NCBI GenBank assembly: GCA_022844135.1
Contig: JALHMG010000004.1
Location: forward strand, 62,001-126,000
Length of the DNA: 64,000 bases
Reading direction: 5' to 3'
Source of the DNA: Lysobacterales bacterium
Lineage (GTDB): Bacteria > Pseudomonadota > Gammaproteobacteria > Xanthomonadales > SZUA-5
Shown here: positions 1 to 10,057 of the stretch, one piece after another
Numbering within the stretch: the first letter of the stretch is position 1
How the letters are laid out: every line of letters begins with the position of its first letter
Notes under the pieces: model-generated
Databases searched by the model: none
What the model saw: only the letters and a program-made list of their open reading frames with translations
Told to the model about the DNA's origin: nothing
Position numbers and translations under genes: made by a program

Positions 1-143
1 TCACCGATCAGGGCAAAACCGATCGCGTGGTCAAGGCGTTGTCGTGGCGCATAGGTCTGTCGATCCTGCTAATCGTGCTGATCATGATTGGGATCTACAC
101 AGGCGTCATCACGCCCAACGACCAGTTGCGCATTTCGCGCTGA
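1..143 (+). CDS. DUF2909-type twin-transmembrane protein, C-terminal part
   Basis: Only the last 46 codons are inside the window; the frame is open from the edge to TGA at 141-143. They read as a short polar stretch (KTDRVVKALSWRIGLS) followed by one hydrophobic segment (SILLIVLIMIGIYTGVI) and a short polar tail. The pattern KALTWRIGLS followed by a membrane helix is what I recall for the C-terminal half of the small DUF2909 inner-membrane proteins, which often sit near cytochrome oxidase assembly genes in proteobacteria. The upstream neighbours are outside the window, so the family call rests on this tail alone. Function unknown. Confidence 0.55.
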   Translation, partial: TDQGKTDRVVKALSWRIGLSILLIVLIMIGIYTGVITPNDQLRISR

Positions 144-154
144 ATCCAGAAAGA

Positions 155-180
155 ACGAAGGCGGCCTGAGCCGCCTTCGT
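155..180. terminator. Hairpin terminator between convergent genes
   Basis: Perfect 11-bp stem (ACGAAGGCGGC at 155-165, GCCGCCTTCGT at 170-180) with the four-base loop CTGA. It lies 12 bases after the DUF2909 stop and 7 bases before the dksA stop, so it can serve both converging transcripts. There is no long U tract on either side. Confidence 0.7.
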
Positions 181-186
181 CGATCG

Positions 187-792
187 TCAGTCGCCCATCT
201 GTCGCTGCCGATGCTCCCAGCGCTCCTGTGCATCCAGGCATAGCGTGGCGATGGGGCGGGCCTCCAATCGTTCAATGCCGATTTCCTCGTCGGTCTCTTC
301 GCAGTAGCCGTAGCGACCGTCGTCGATGCGACGCAGCGCTTTGTCGATTTTGGCGATGAGCTTGCGATAGCGATCGCGAGTGCGTAGTTCCAGCGAGTTC
401 TCGGTTTCGCGCGTAGCACGCTCGGCTTCGTCGCCGACATCGCGCACTTCGTCGCGCAGGTTCTCGATGGTCTGCTGCGATTCGTCGATCAGCTCTTGAC
501 GCCAAATCAGCAGCTTGCGGCGGAAGTACTCAAGATGCTCATCGCTCATGTATTCCTCTTTCGAGGACGGGCGATAACCTTTGGGCAGATCCACGCGCGG
601 CGCATACCCATCCGGCAAAGGCAAATCCGCAGGACTGACGGACGAGGGGCCATCGGCTTTGGTTTTGGCTGGTGCCTTGGTTCTGGAATCCACTTTCGGT
701 GCGCTCTCAGCTCTTTTCGGCGCGACTTCGATTTTTTTTACGGGCGCGTCTTGCGGCGCGGCTTCAACTTTCGCTTTGGCTTTGGTGGCCAT
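187..792 (-). CDS. dksA: DksA-family RNA polymerase-binding regulator
   Basis: 201 aa, longer than the usual 150 because of about 70 extra N-terminal residues rich in Lys, Ala and Pro. The DksA core begins near SKEEYMSDEHLEYFRRKLL; the coiled-coil tip keeps the acidic D-x-x-D-x-A pattern (DVGDEA), which in Escherichia coli reaches into the RNA polymerase secondary channel with ppGpp. The zinc finger is degenerate: RYGYCEETDEEIGIERLEARP...LCLDAQE keeps only the first Cys of each CxxC pair (C-x2-T, C-x2-A), as I recall for Xanthomonas DksA. Start ATG is preceded by AGGAG. A good sigma70-type promoter lies 77 bp upstream. Role inferred: stringent-response transcription control. Confidence 0.9.
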   Translation of the reverse strand: MATKAKAKVEAAPQDAPVKKIEVAPKRAESAPKVDSRTKAPAKTKADGPSSVSPADLPLPDGYAPRVDLPKGYRPSSKEEYMSDEHLEYFRRKLLIWRQELIDESQQTIENLRDEVRDVGDEAERATRETENSLELRTRDRYRKLIAKIDKALRRIDDGRYGYCEETDEEIGIERLEARPIATLCLDAQERWEHRQRQMGD

Positions 793-868
793 CGGAATGC
801 AGCTCTCCTGGCAGAACGCGCGTCACCCTAAACCATAGAGACTCAGGGCCGCGCAAAATTAGCCCGCT

Positions 869-897
869 TGTATAACAGCGGGGCATGACAGGGGCAA
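869..897 (-). promoter_or_regulatory. Sigma70-type promoter for dksA
   Basis: On the minus strand TTGCCC (892-897) is followed after exactly 17 bases by TATACA (869-874). Transcription would begin roughly 65-70 bases before the dksA start codon. Confidence 0.55.
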
Positions 898-1006
898 GCA
901 TCATGGGGCATAGAGCACAGCAAATTTTGCCGCAGGTTGTACGCTATGCGCATTGCCGAGTGCAAAGAAGCGGCTCACCCAGCTCGACGGGCGCCGCAAC
1001 TCTGGT

Positions 1007-3304
<2,298 letters not shown>

Positions 3305-3425
3305 TCGTTTCCTGAACCGTTACGCGAGGATTGCGTTGTAAGGCGTTCAGTCTATTCGAAAAACTATCAACCGTGCGCGCAGTTGAGGGTTTTTTCGCAA
3401 CGGTCATACATGACTTCCGGCATGG

Positions 3426-3465
3426 TTACAAAAGTGGTATCAAATAGATATCTTTTGGACACCAC
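3426..3465 (+). promoter_or_regulatory. Promoter with overlapping 32-bp palindromic operator
   Basis: TTACAA (3426-3431), 17-base spacer, TATCTT (3449-3454) forms a plausible sigma70 promoter for the SPFH gene. A palindrome with 13 of 16 base pairs matching spans 3434-3465 (outer arms GTGGT and ACCAC, core AGATATCT at 3446-3453) and so covers the -10 element. Such placement is typical of a repressor site. The small ribbon-helix-helix protein encoded second in this operon is the obvious candidate to bind it; that is inference. Confidence 0.5.
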
Positions 3466-3483
3466 CCCAGCGAGCGCGACGCC

Positions 3484-4350
3484 ATGACCAAAGAAATCGC
3501 AAAAAGTACCTTGCCCGGTATTCCGATGCTGCTCTTGTTGCTGCTGGTTCTGCTGATCTGCTCTGTGGGGCTGATTGGCGGCGCCGCTAAGGCGTCTCCA
3601 GCAACGGTTGTGCTCTCCATCCTGGTGGGCATCGTCGCCTTCTTTTGCTTGTTCGGATTGTTCATGGTGCAACCCAATAACGGCGTCGTTTTGCAGTTGT
3701 TCGGTCGCTACATCGGCACAGTGCGTCAGGAGGGACTGCGCTGGGCCAACCCGTTTTACTCCAAGCGTCCGGTCAGCCTACGCGTGCGCAACTTCGAATC
3801 GAACAAACTCAAAGTCAACGAACTGGACGGCTCGCCCATCGAAATCGCATCAGTGGTCGTGTGGCAAGTCGTCGATTCGGCGGAAGCCTTGTTCCAGGTC
3901 GACGATTACGAGAACTTCGTGCATGTGCAATCGGAGGCCGCGTTGAGGCAGATGGCCACCTCTTATCCGTACGATCAGCATGAGGGCCAGATCGCGCTCC
4001 GCAGCCATAGCCAGGAAGTGTCGGAGAACTTGCAAAAGGAGATCCAGGAGCGCTTGTCGCAAGCGGGCGTCAAAGTCATCGAAGCGCGTATCAGTCACCT
4101 GGCTTACGCGCCCGAGATTGCCGGAGCGATGCTGCGCCGCCAGCAAGCCAACGCGGTGATCGCAGCGCGAACGCGCATCGTCGAAGGCGCCGTGAGCATG
4201 GTCGAAATGGCTCTCGATCAACTCGCCAGGCGCGGCGTCATTCAGTTGGATGAGGAGCGCAAAGCGGCCATGGTCAGCAATCTGCTGGTCGTGCTGTGCA
4301 GCGAAAGCGAAGCGCAGCCGGTGGTCAATGCCGGCTCGTTGTACGGGTGA
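3484..4350 (+). CDS. SPFH/Band 7 domain membrane protein
   Basis: 288 aa. Two N-terminal hydrophobic segments (about residues 12-34 and 41-64) are followed by an SPFH/Band 7 domain starting at [26 protein letters not shown] and running to about residue 210, then a helical C-terminus rich in Ala and Glu ([40 protein letters not shown] is the characteristic block, written here only as a span, residues about 202-241). Family members oligomerise at membranes and organise microdomains or proteases; the substrate is unknown. The next gene starts 3 bases downstream, indicating an operon. Start ATG follows the palindrome-covered promoter. Confidence 0.85.
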   Translation: MTKEIAKSTLPGIPMLLLLLLVLLICSVGLIGGAAKASPATVVLSILVGIVAFFCLFGLFMVQPNNGVVLQLFGRYIGTVRQEGLRWANPFYSKRPVSLRVRNFESNKLKVNELDGSPIEIASVVVWQVVDSAEALFQVDDYENFVHVQSEAALRQMATSYPYDQHEGQIALRSHSQEVSENLQKEIQERLSQAGVKVIEARISHLAYAPEIAGAMLRRQQANAVIAARTRIVEGAVSMVEMALDQLARRGVIQLDEERKAAMVSNLLVVLCSESEAQPVVNAGSLYG

Positions 4351-4353
4351 CTT

Positions 4354-4542
4354 GTGGCAGAGCGCAAGGCCTTCCCGCTGCGCATATCCAGCGATGTGCT
4401 GGACGCAACGCAGCGTTGGGCGGACGACGAACTTCGCAGCTTGAACGCGCAGATCGAGTATTTGCTGCGCGATGCGCTGCGCCGCACCGGAAGGCTGAAA
4501 TCTCACGAGCTGCAATCTGGCGCCGGCGAATCTAACCAATAG
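4354..4542 (+). CDS. Small ribbon-helix-helix (Arc-like) DNA-binding protein
   Basis: 62 aa with a GTG start 3 bases after the SPFH stop. The sequence AFPLRISSDVLDATQRWADDELRSLNAQIEYLLRDALRR has the beta strand (FPLRIS), helix A, turn and helix B (SLNAQIEYLLRDAL) of Arc/MetJ-type repressors. Such proteins bind DNA as dimers, usually at palindromes. It is translationally coupled to the SPFH protein and is the natural candidate to bind the palindrome at 3434-3465. It could also be an antitoxin-like protein, but no toxin gene is adjacent. Confidence 0.75.
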   Translation: MAERKAFPLRISSDVLDATQRWADDELRSLNAQIEYLLRDALRRTGRLKSHELQSGAGESNQ

Positions 4543-4556
4543 CCGTCGATCGACAG

Positions 4557-4590
4557 GGCCATTGAGCCAGGCTCAATGGCCTTTCGTTTT
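4557..4590. terminator. Bidirectional rho-independent terminator
   Basis: GGCCATTGAG (4557-4566) pairs perfectly with CTCAATGGCC (4572-4581) around a 5-base loop and is followed by TTTCGTTTT on the plus strand. It ends the SPFH operon, and the hairpin overlaps the stop codon of the convergent NnrU-like gene. Confidence 0.75.
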
Positions 4591-5328
4591 GCGCCAATGC
4601 CGCCAACGACGCCACGACGCGAATACGCCGCCCAGGGCAAAGGCGCCGACGAAAGGCGCTCCGTTTGCCGCCGCGAGCCATGGATGGATGAGAACCAGCA
4701 GCGCCACGGCGGCCAGCGCAATCGCTGCCTGTCGGCCAAGAACCATACGCGGCGCAGTGCCACGCAGCTGCGCAACGAAGGGCCAATACGAGGTTTGCCG
4801 ACAATAGTCGCGATAGGGCTCGCCCCACTTGCGGGCCAGCTTCCAGTCCTGCATCGCGGCGCCGGCAAACGCGAAGGCGCCGAAACCCAGAAAGAAGCTG
4901 CACGTTGCCCACGAAGTTGCCAAAGCCGCGTGCGCCAGCGAGAACAGTCCAAAGCCTACAAAGAACGGATGACGTGTGATGCACTCGACGCCGGATGGCG
5001 TGCGGATCGTAGTGCGAAACAAAGCCATCGGCGAGCGTGCGTAGTTCATCAGTCCCAGAACTGCCAACAGCCAGCCTGATGCGCTGACGATGGCGAGAAT
5101 TGGTCGCCACGGCAAAGGTATGGCCTCTCGCGGCCCCGCATCGCCGCTCAGCGCCAAGGTCGCTGCGACGATACCGAGCGCCACTGCTGCCACGGCGCTG
5201 AAGAGGGCGACAAAGCGCTCCTCGCCCAGGCGCTTCGCCAGCGCCGCGCGCATCGGCGGCAGGCCCAGGAACAAGTGCGCAGCGGCAAAAGCCGCCACCG
5301 CGGACGGCACCATCCAAACCGAATTCAT
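4573..5328 (-). CDS. NnrU/isoprenylcysteine-methyltransferase-like membrane protein
   Basis: 251 aa. I place the start at the ATG at 5328 because it overlaps the TetR stop as ATGA and has GGAGAAAGAG upstream; a longer frame to 5379 adds only sequence inside the TetR gene. At least six hydrophobic segments are visible. The block RTTIRTPSGVECITRHPFFVG (read as a span near residues 107-127) and GEPYRDYCRQTSYWPF near 190 resemble the NnrU and phospholipid/isoprenylcysteine methyltransferase membrane superfamily (RHP followed later by GxxYxxY). NnrU was named for a role in nitric oxide metabolism; here no denitrification gene is nearby, so the role is open. It is probably controlled by the coupled TetR protein. 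Confidence 0.65.
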   Translation of the reverse strand: MNSVWMVPSAVAAFAAAHLFLGLPPMRAALAKRLGEERFVALFSAVAAVALGIVAATLALSGDAGPREAIPLPWRPILAIVSASGWLLAVLGLMNYARSPMALFRTTIRTPSGVECITRHPFFVGFGLFSLAHAALATSWATCSFFLGFGAFAFAGAAMQDWKLARKWGEPYRDYCRQTSYWPFVAQLRGTAPRMVLGRQAAIALAAVALLVLIHPWLAAANGAPFVGAFALGGVFASWRRWRHWRKTKGH

Positions 5329-5945
5329 GAGCTCTTTCTCCGCGGCAGAAGCTTCTCGGCCGCATCCAGGGTTGCGCAAAAGGCGATCTCGATCAAACCA
5401 TCGACCAGCGGCGGCGGCGGCTCGTCGCTGCGAAGGTGCGGCAGCACCGCTGCCAGCGGCGCATCGACGAGCGCAAACTTGATCAGTCGCAGCGCGGCGG
5501 AATCGCTGCGATCCAACGCTGATCGCGTGAAGCGTCGCAGCCCGGTATCCATTTCCGATTTCAGCGCTTGCGCGCGTTGTGCCATGGTCTCGGGCCAGGC
5601 GCCCTGAAGAAAATCTTCCCGCCGGTGCAGCAACAGGATGCGCGCATGAATCGGTTCTGCGCGTACGAAAGCGGGAACCAACAATGCTGCGGACAGGCCC
5701 GCTTGGCGCGGCGCGCCGGCAAATAATCTGGCCGCAAATTGGGTCTGAAAGTTTGCGGCGGTGCGCAGCCAGACCTCGCCGAGCAACTGGTCGCGCGAGG
5801 CGAATCGGTGGTAGATCGAGCCGGTCGGCGCCGACAGTTCGCTGGCAATCGCCCCGATCGTGACCTGCGCAGGGCCTGAGCGCGCCGCCAGTCGGGCGGC
5901 CGCGTCGATCACATCATCGTTGCTGAATTTCGCATGGCGGGCCAT
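5325..5945 (-). CDS. TetR/AcrR-family transcriptional regulator
   Basis: 206 aa. The N-terminal helix-turn-helix is clear: VIDAAARLAARSGPAQVTIGAIASELSAPTGSIYHRF (span of residues about 12-48), with the GSIYHRF recognition helix typical of TetR repressors. The C-terminal part is all helical and specific to ligand binding, so the ligand cannot be told. The stop codon overlaps the start of the NnrU-like gene by four bases, so the two are made together. A palindrome just upstream of the start (5951-5966) is the likely operator for autorepression. Confidence 0.9.
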   Translation of the reverse strand: MARHAKFSNDDVIDAAARLAARSGPAQVTIGAIASELSAPTGSIYHRFASRDQLLGEVWLRTAANFQTQFAARLFAGAPRQAGLSAALLVPAFVRAEPIHARILLLHRREDFLQGAWPETMAQRAQALKSEMDTGLRRFTRSALDRSDSAALRLIKFALVDAPLAAVLPHLRSDEPPPPLVDGLIEIAFCATLDAAEKLLPRRKSS

Positions 5946-5950
5946 GCAAA

Positions 5951-5966
5951 TAGAATGCGCGTTCTA
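5951..5966. promoter_or_regulatory. Palindromic operator candidate for TetR regulator
   Basis: TAGAATGCGCGTTCTA: a 16-bp near-perfect palindrome (TAGAA at 5951-5955, TTCTA at 5962-5966, GCGC centre), 6 bases before the TetR start codon. Form and position fit an autoregulatory TetR site; the AGAAYGCGCRTTCT pattern is common for this family. Binding is inferred. Confidence 0.55.
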
Positions 5967-6039
5967 GAATGGCTTGTAAAGTGTTCTCGCTTTCGATGCG
6001 GGGCGCCGCGTTCGGATCGCGGACGGGTGCCCTCCGCAG

Positions 6040-6408
6040 TCAGCGACTCAAGGCCCAATAGGGCAGGTAGGCGGTAACTGCCAGAATGGCGAATACGGCT
6101 ATCGCAACCAGCGCCATGCGCAGCGGTTCGAGCTGGAACGCCTGCCACAGGCCAGGTACGCGCCCCTCGCGCTGCGCTTGCTGCCACTCGTTGCGTGCCC
6201 GCTGCTGGCGTTCATTCTGATAACTCGCCAACAACGTCCGAGCGCGTTCTAACGTCCCCTCGTCGCGAGTCCAGAATCCACCTGCCGAAATGCCCCAACG
6301 GTTAGGCTCGGTTTCGTAGAAGTCGATTTGGTTCGCTTCAAACAGGGCGCGGACCTCGTCGGCTTCATCCTCGGGAACGTGGCGCAGATTGAACAGCAGG
6401 TGGGGCAT
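6040..6408 (-). CDS. DUF6164-type small membrane protein
   Basis: 122 aa. An N-terminal soluble domain (MPHLLFNLRHVPEDEADEVRALFEANQIDFYETEP...WGISAGGFW, residues 1-46) looks like an ACT/ferredoxin-like fold that reads as the DUF6164 family; a charged helix follows (residues 50-85), then one or two hydrophobic segments near the C-terminus (LRMALVAIAVFAILAVTAYL). Its role is unknown. It is a single gene between the TetR gene and cyanophycinase, transcribed away from the latter. Confidence 0.6.
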   Translation of the reverse strand: MPHLLFNLRHVPEDEADEVRALFEANQIDFYETEPNRWGISAGGFWTRDEGTLERARTLLASYQNERQQRARNEWQQAQREGRVPGLWQAFQLEPLRMALVAIAVFAILAVTAYLPYWALSR

Positions 6409-6634
6409 GGGTGCGTTGGTCCTCGACGTTGCGGATTTTGCCGGGTGGTGTGCGTTACGTCAGGAATGCGATTATGCCGACCGCCGGGGCCTGGGCCCTC
6501 GCATCCCGAAACAATACGGTTGCGAGCGGTACTGCGTTTCGACGCTTTACGGTTGGACGAACGACCGAAGCCGCACGCATCGGCGGACGCCCCTATACTG
6601 CGCGCCCATTCGCTAGACGCTTTCGGAGCAACTT

Positions 6635-7447
6635 TTGCCCGCACATGCCACCACCGCACAGCCACGTGGGTTCTTGATCCCGATCGGCGGCGCCGAAGAC
6701 AAGATCGGAGATGCGACGATTCTGAAGCGCTTTGTGCGCCTTTGCGGCAAGCGGCCGTCGATCGCGATCATTCCCACTGCGTCCAAACGCGACGATGCGG
6801 GCCGCGTCTACCAGGAGCTGTTCGGCGGATTCGATGCCGCGAATACCCAGATCCTGCAATTCGCCCGGCGCGAAGATTGCGAGAACGACGTCGCCCTCAA
6901 GCTTCTGAGCGAGTGCGACGGGGTGTTCATCACCGGCGGCAATCAACTGCGCCTGTCGACGACCATCGGCGGAACGCCGGTAGCCAAGTTGCTGCGCCGG
7001 CGCAACGCAAACGGCATGCCGATCGCCGGCACCAGCGCGGGCGCGGCGATCATGCCGGCGCACATGATTGCTCACGGTGAGGAGGGTGCCACGCCGCGAG
7101 CAGGCATGGTGAGCCTCGCGCCTGGGCTGGGGTTGTCGAACAAGATCATGATCGATCAGCATTTTCGCCAGCGCGATCGCATAGGTCGACTGTTGACGGC
7201 GATTGCATTGAACCCATTCGCGTTGGCGCTTGGGATCGACGAAGACACGGCCGCATTCATCGGTCCAGACAATTTGTTGGAAGTTGTCGGCAACAGCACT
7301 GTGCTGGTGCTCGATCCATCCGAGGTGAAGCACTCGTCGCTCGCCGAGGCCGATCCCGGCGATCCAGTGAGCATCACCAATGTGCGTTTGCATATTCTCA
7401 CTGCTGGCATGCGTTTCGACATCGATCGGCGCGTGGTTGCGGAATGA
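6635..7447 (+). CDS. cphB: Cyanophycinase (peptidase S51)
   Basis: 270 aa, usual for the family. Cyanophycinase cuts the storage polymer cyanophycin (multi-L-arginyl-poly-L-aspartate) to beta-Asp-Arg dipeptides. Visible: IPIGGAEDK near the N-terminus, the FITGGNQLRL loop (98-106), and the nucleophile elbow AGTSAGAA with Ser134. The start is TTG, preceded by GGAG at a suitable distance; no ATG exists near. A TATACT -10-like box lies at about 6593-6598. The usual partner cphA (cyanophycin synthetase) is not beside it, although an arginine-succinylation-type operon lies 45 kb away. It may instead act on imported or environmental cyanophycin, but no signal peptide is visible. Confidence 0.9.
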   Translation: MPAHATTAQPRGFLIPIGGAEDKIGDATILKRFVRLCGKRPSIAIIPTASKRDDAGRVYQELFGGFDAANTQILQFARREDCENDVALKLLSECDGVFITGGNQLRLSTTIGGTPVAKLLRRRNANGMPIAGTSAGAAIMPAHMIAHGEEGATPRAGMVSLAPGLGLSNKIMIDQHFRQRDRIGRLLTAIALNPFALALGIDEDTAAFIGPDNLLEVVGNSTVLVLDPSEVKHSSLAEADPGDPVSITNVRLHILTAGMRFDIDRRVVAE

Positions 7448-7477
7448 GTGGCTGGTGAATGCCAACAACCGACAAAC

Positions 7478-10057
7478 CTACATCCGCTCGCGCGCGTACC
7501 GCTCGAAGTCCGCTGGCGGCATGGGCCTGGCGAAGAAGTAACCCTGGGCCACGCGAGCGCCGCGGCTGAGCAGAAAGTCGCGTTGCTCGGCGGTTTCCAC
7601 GCCCTCTGCCACCACCGATAAGTCGAGGGCGTCGGCCATCTGCAGAATGACCTCGCACAGGCGCGCGTCGGTGGTGTTGACGGGGACGCCCTGCATGAAG
7701 TTATGGCTGATCTTGATGCCGGCGATCGGCAGACGTCGCAGATAACCCAGCGCCGAGTAGCCTTCGCCGAAGTCGTCGATGCTGATCGCCACGCCCATCG
7801 CCTTGAGATTCGCCAGCGTGCGCTCGGTCGCTGGAGCATCTTCGATCAGCGCGCGCTCGGTCATTTCCAGTTCGAGCGCATGCGCAGGAAGGTCTGCGGT
7901 ACTCAATGCATCGCGCACGCTGCGCTCGAAGTGTTCGGCCAGGAACTGTCGGAAAGATACGTTTACGGCGACGTGATCCAGGTTCAGCCCGGCGCTCCAC
8001 CAGTCACGCAATTGACGACAGGCGGCCTGCAACACAAAGGCGCCGATGCGCACGATATCGCCACTGGTTTCAGCGATCGGGATGAAGGTGTCTGGCGACA
8101 GTTCGCCGAGCATGCGCGAACGCCAACGCAGCAAGGCTTCGGCGCCGACGACGTGACCGGTTTGCAAGTCGATCTTGGGCTGATAGTGCAGGTAGAACTC
8201 TTCGTTCTCGATGGCTCTGCGCAACTGCGTTTCGATCAACAGTCGCTCTTTAAGCTGCAGCGCCAGGGCTGGCGAGAACATCTGCCAGTTGTTGCGCCCA
8301 CGTCGTTTCGCCTCGTACATGGCAACGTCGGCATGATTGAGCAGCGCCTGAGCATTCAAGCCATCGTTCGGATAGCGCGCGATGCCGATCGACGGGGTGA
8401 TGACGAACTCCTCGCCGGCGTGCATGAACGCGGCCGAAAAGGCATCGCGAACCGCTTGGGCGAGCGTGCGTACCGCATCGTCGCTCGAGGAGTCAGGCAT
8501 GAGCACCAGAAACTCGTCGCCCCCGAAGCGCGCTACTGGCATACCGTTCGGAACGGCGGCCGCCAGTCGGCGCGCTGCGGCAACGAGCAAGCGATCCCCG
8601 CCGCTGTGGCCGATCAAATCGTTGACGACTTTGAATCGGTCCAGATCGATGTAGAGCAAAGCGGGACCGCTGCCGGCGTCTTTCGAGGACAGCTGCGCTG
8701 CCAATTGCGCCATGATCGTGTCGCGATTCAAAAGGCCGGTCAGCGAGTCGGTTTGCGCCTGACGGCGCAGCCGGTCTTCTTCGAGCTTTCGGGTCGTGGT
8801 CTCCTGAACCGTTCCGATCACCTGATAGGTTTCGTCGTCGCGGCGCAACGCATTGCCGAGCACGCGCGCCCACATCGTTCGTCCACTGCTGTGCTGCACG
8901 CGCACTTCGATATCGAGCGGCGCGCCGTGCTGCATCGTGCGCAAGACCGCAACACGCGTTCGTTCGCGATCGCTCTCGTTCATCATCGGCATCAAGCCAT
9001 CAGCGCCGATCGGCTGATCCAGATCGCGCCCGAGCAATCGATACAGCGCATCGGTCCAGTACAACGAGCGCTGCTTGACGTCGTAGCTCCAGCCGCCGAT
9101 GCGTGCCAGCGACTGCACCTTATCGAAAAGCTCGCTGGCGCGCTTGAGTTCAGTGACGTCGCCGAACAGCGAAATCAATTGAAACGGTTCGTCCTCGCCC
9201 GCGTGGAACTGCGGCACCACGCTCATTTGCACCCAACGCGTCACGCCACTTTCGCGGTGTACCAGGCCGATGATGGTCGAGAGCACGCTGCGTCGCTCGC
9301 GCAAGCAAATGGCGACAGGGTTTTGCGACCATTCGATCGCTTTGCCGTTGCTGTCGTACAGCTGCCAGGCCGCCAGCCGCGTATGTCCAAGTATCTGTGC
9401 CGGTGCGACATCGAGGATGCGCATTGCTGCGGCGTTGAGATGCCGCACACGGCCTTGAGCATCGTGTACCAACACGCCCTTGTCGACCGCTTCCAGGAGC
9501 GCGCCATAGCGCTCTTCGCTGGCCGCCAGTTCGGCCTCGGTCCGAATGCGATCGCGCAAGTCGCGGGCGATCGCTACCACCAGTTTGGCATCGTCTTCCA
9601 GGTAGGCTCGCGAATGCACTTCCACCGGCAAGGACGTTCCATCCCGGTGACGATTGGTGGTAACCGTCGAATGCGTGCGGCCGATCGCCAGTAGCTCCCA
9701 AACCTCCTGCAGCGCTTGCGCCGTGAGCTGAGGATTGAGATCGAACACCGTGAGTTGCTTGAGTTCATCGCGGCTGTATCCGAACAACGCCGCTGCCGCA
9801 GGATTGGCGTCCATGACGGCGCCGCTCGAATCGATCAGCGTGATCGCATCCGGTGCGGCGTCGAACACCCCGCCATATCGTGACGTCGCGGCGCGCATGA
9901 GCCGCAACAACTCGCCCACGCGCGCAACCAGGGCGGCGAAATCGTCGTCCGACAGCGGGCCTTGGCGAGCGCGTTCGCGCAATTGGCCAAGCCAGTTAAG
10001 CAGGTCCCGCCCGAGATCGTCGACTGCATGGCGCTTGGATACGCGCGATTTGCTCAT
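7478..10057 (-). CDS. PAS-GGDEF-EAL cyclic-di-GMP signalling protein
   Basis: 859 aa, no membrane segment. Three PAS-type sensor domains lie in the N-terminal half (roughly residues 60-170, 185-300 and 315-430), the first beginning YGGVFDAAPDAITLID. A diguanylate cyclase domain has an intact GGDEF motif (RFGGDEFLVLM, near 520) without an RxxD inhibitory site just before it. The EAL domain (from about 605) keeps EALLRW, NVSFRQF, ELEMTE, IDDFGEGYSAL and AEGVET, i.e. the metal and catalytic residues, so both activities may be intact; the usual KID is KIS here. Its start codon overlaps the stop of the aldehyde dehydrogenase gene by 4 bases, so the two are coupled. Confidence 0.93.
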   Translation of the reverse strand: MSKSRVSKRHAVDDLGRDLLNWLGQLRERARQGPLSDDDFAALVARVGELLRLMRAATSRYGGVFDAAPDAITLIDSSGAVMDANPAAAALFGYSRDELKQLTVFDLNPQLTAQALQEVWELLAIGRTHSTVTTNRHRDGTSLPVEVHSRAYLEDDAKLVVAIARDLRDRIRTEAELAASEERYGALLEAVDKGVLVHDAQGRVRHLNAAAMRILDVAPAQILGHTRLAAWQLYDSNGKAIEWSQNPVAICLRERRSVLSTIIGLVHRESGVTRWVQMSVVPQFHAGEDEPFQLISLFGDVTELKRASELFDKVQSLARIGGWSYDVKQRSLYWTDALYRLLGRDLDQPIGADGLMPMMNESDRERTRVAVLRTMQHGAPLDIEVRVQHSSGRTMWARVLGNALRRDDETYQVIGTVQETTTRKLEEDRLRRQAQTDSLTGLLNRDTIMAQLAAQLSSKDAGSGPALLYIDLDRFKVVNDLIGHSGGDRLLVAAARRLAAAVPNGMPVARFGGDEFLVLMPDSSSDDAVRTLAQAVRDAFSAAFMHAGEEFVITPSIGIARYPNDGLNAQALLNHADVAMYEAKRRGRNNWQMFSPALALQLKERLLIETQLRRAIENEEFYLHYQPKIDLQTGHVVGAEALLRWRSRMLGELSPDTFIPIAETSGDIVRIGAFVLQAACRQLRDWWSAGLNLDHVAVNVSFRQFLAEHFERSVRDALSTADLPAHALELEMTERALIEDAPATERTLANLKAMGVAISIDDFGEGYSALGYLRRLPIAGIKISHNFMQGVPVNTTDARLCEVILQMADALDLSVVAEGVETAEQRDFLLSRGARVAQGYFFARPMPPADFERYARERM

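Noticed and set aside
7703-9694. 663-codon open frame opposite the PAS-GGDEF-EAL gene
   Set aside because: Antisense to a well-supported gene, with no recognisable domain.
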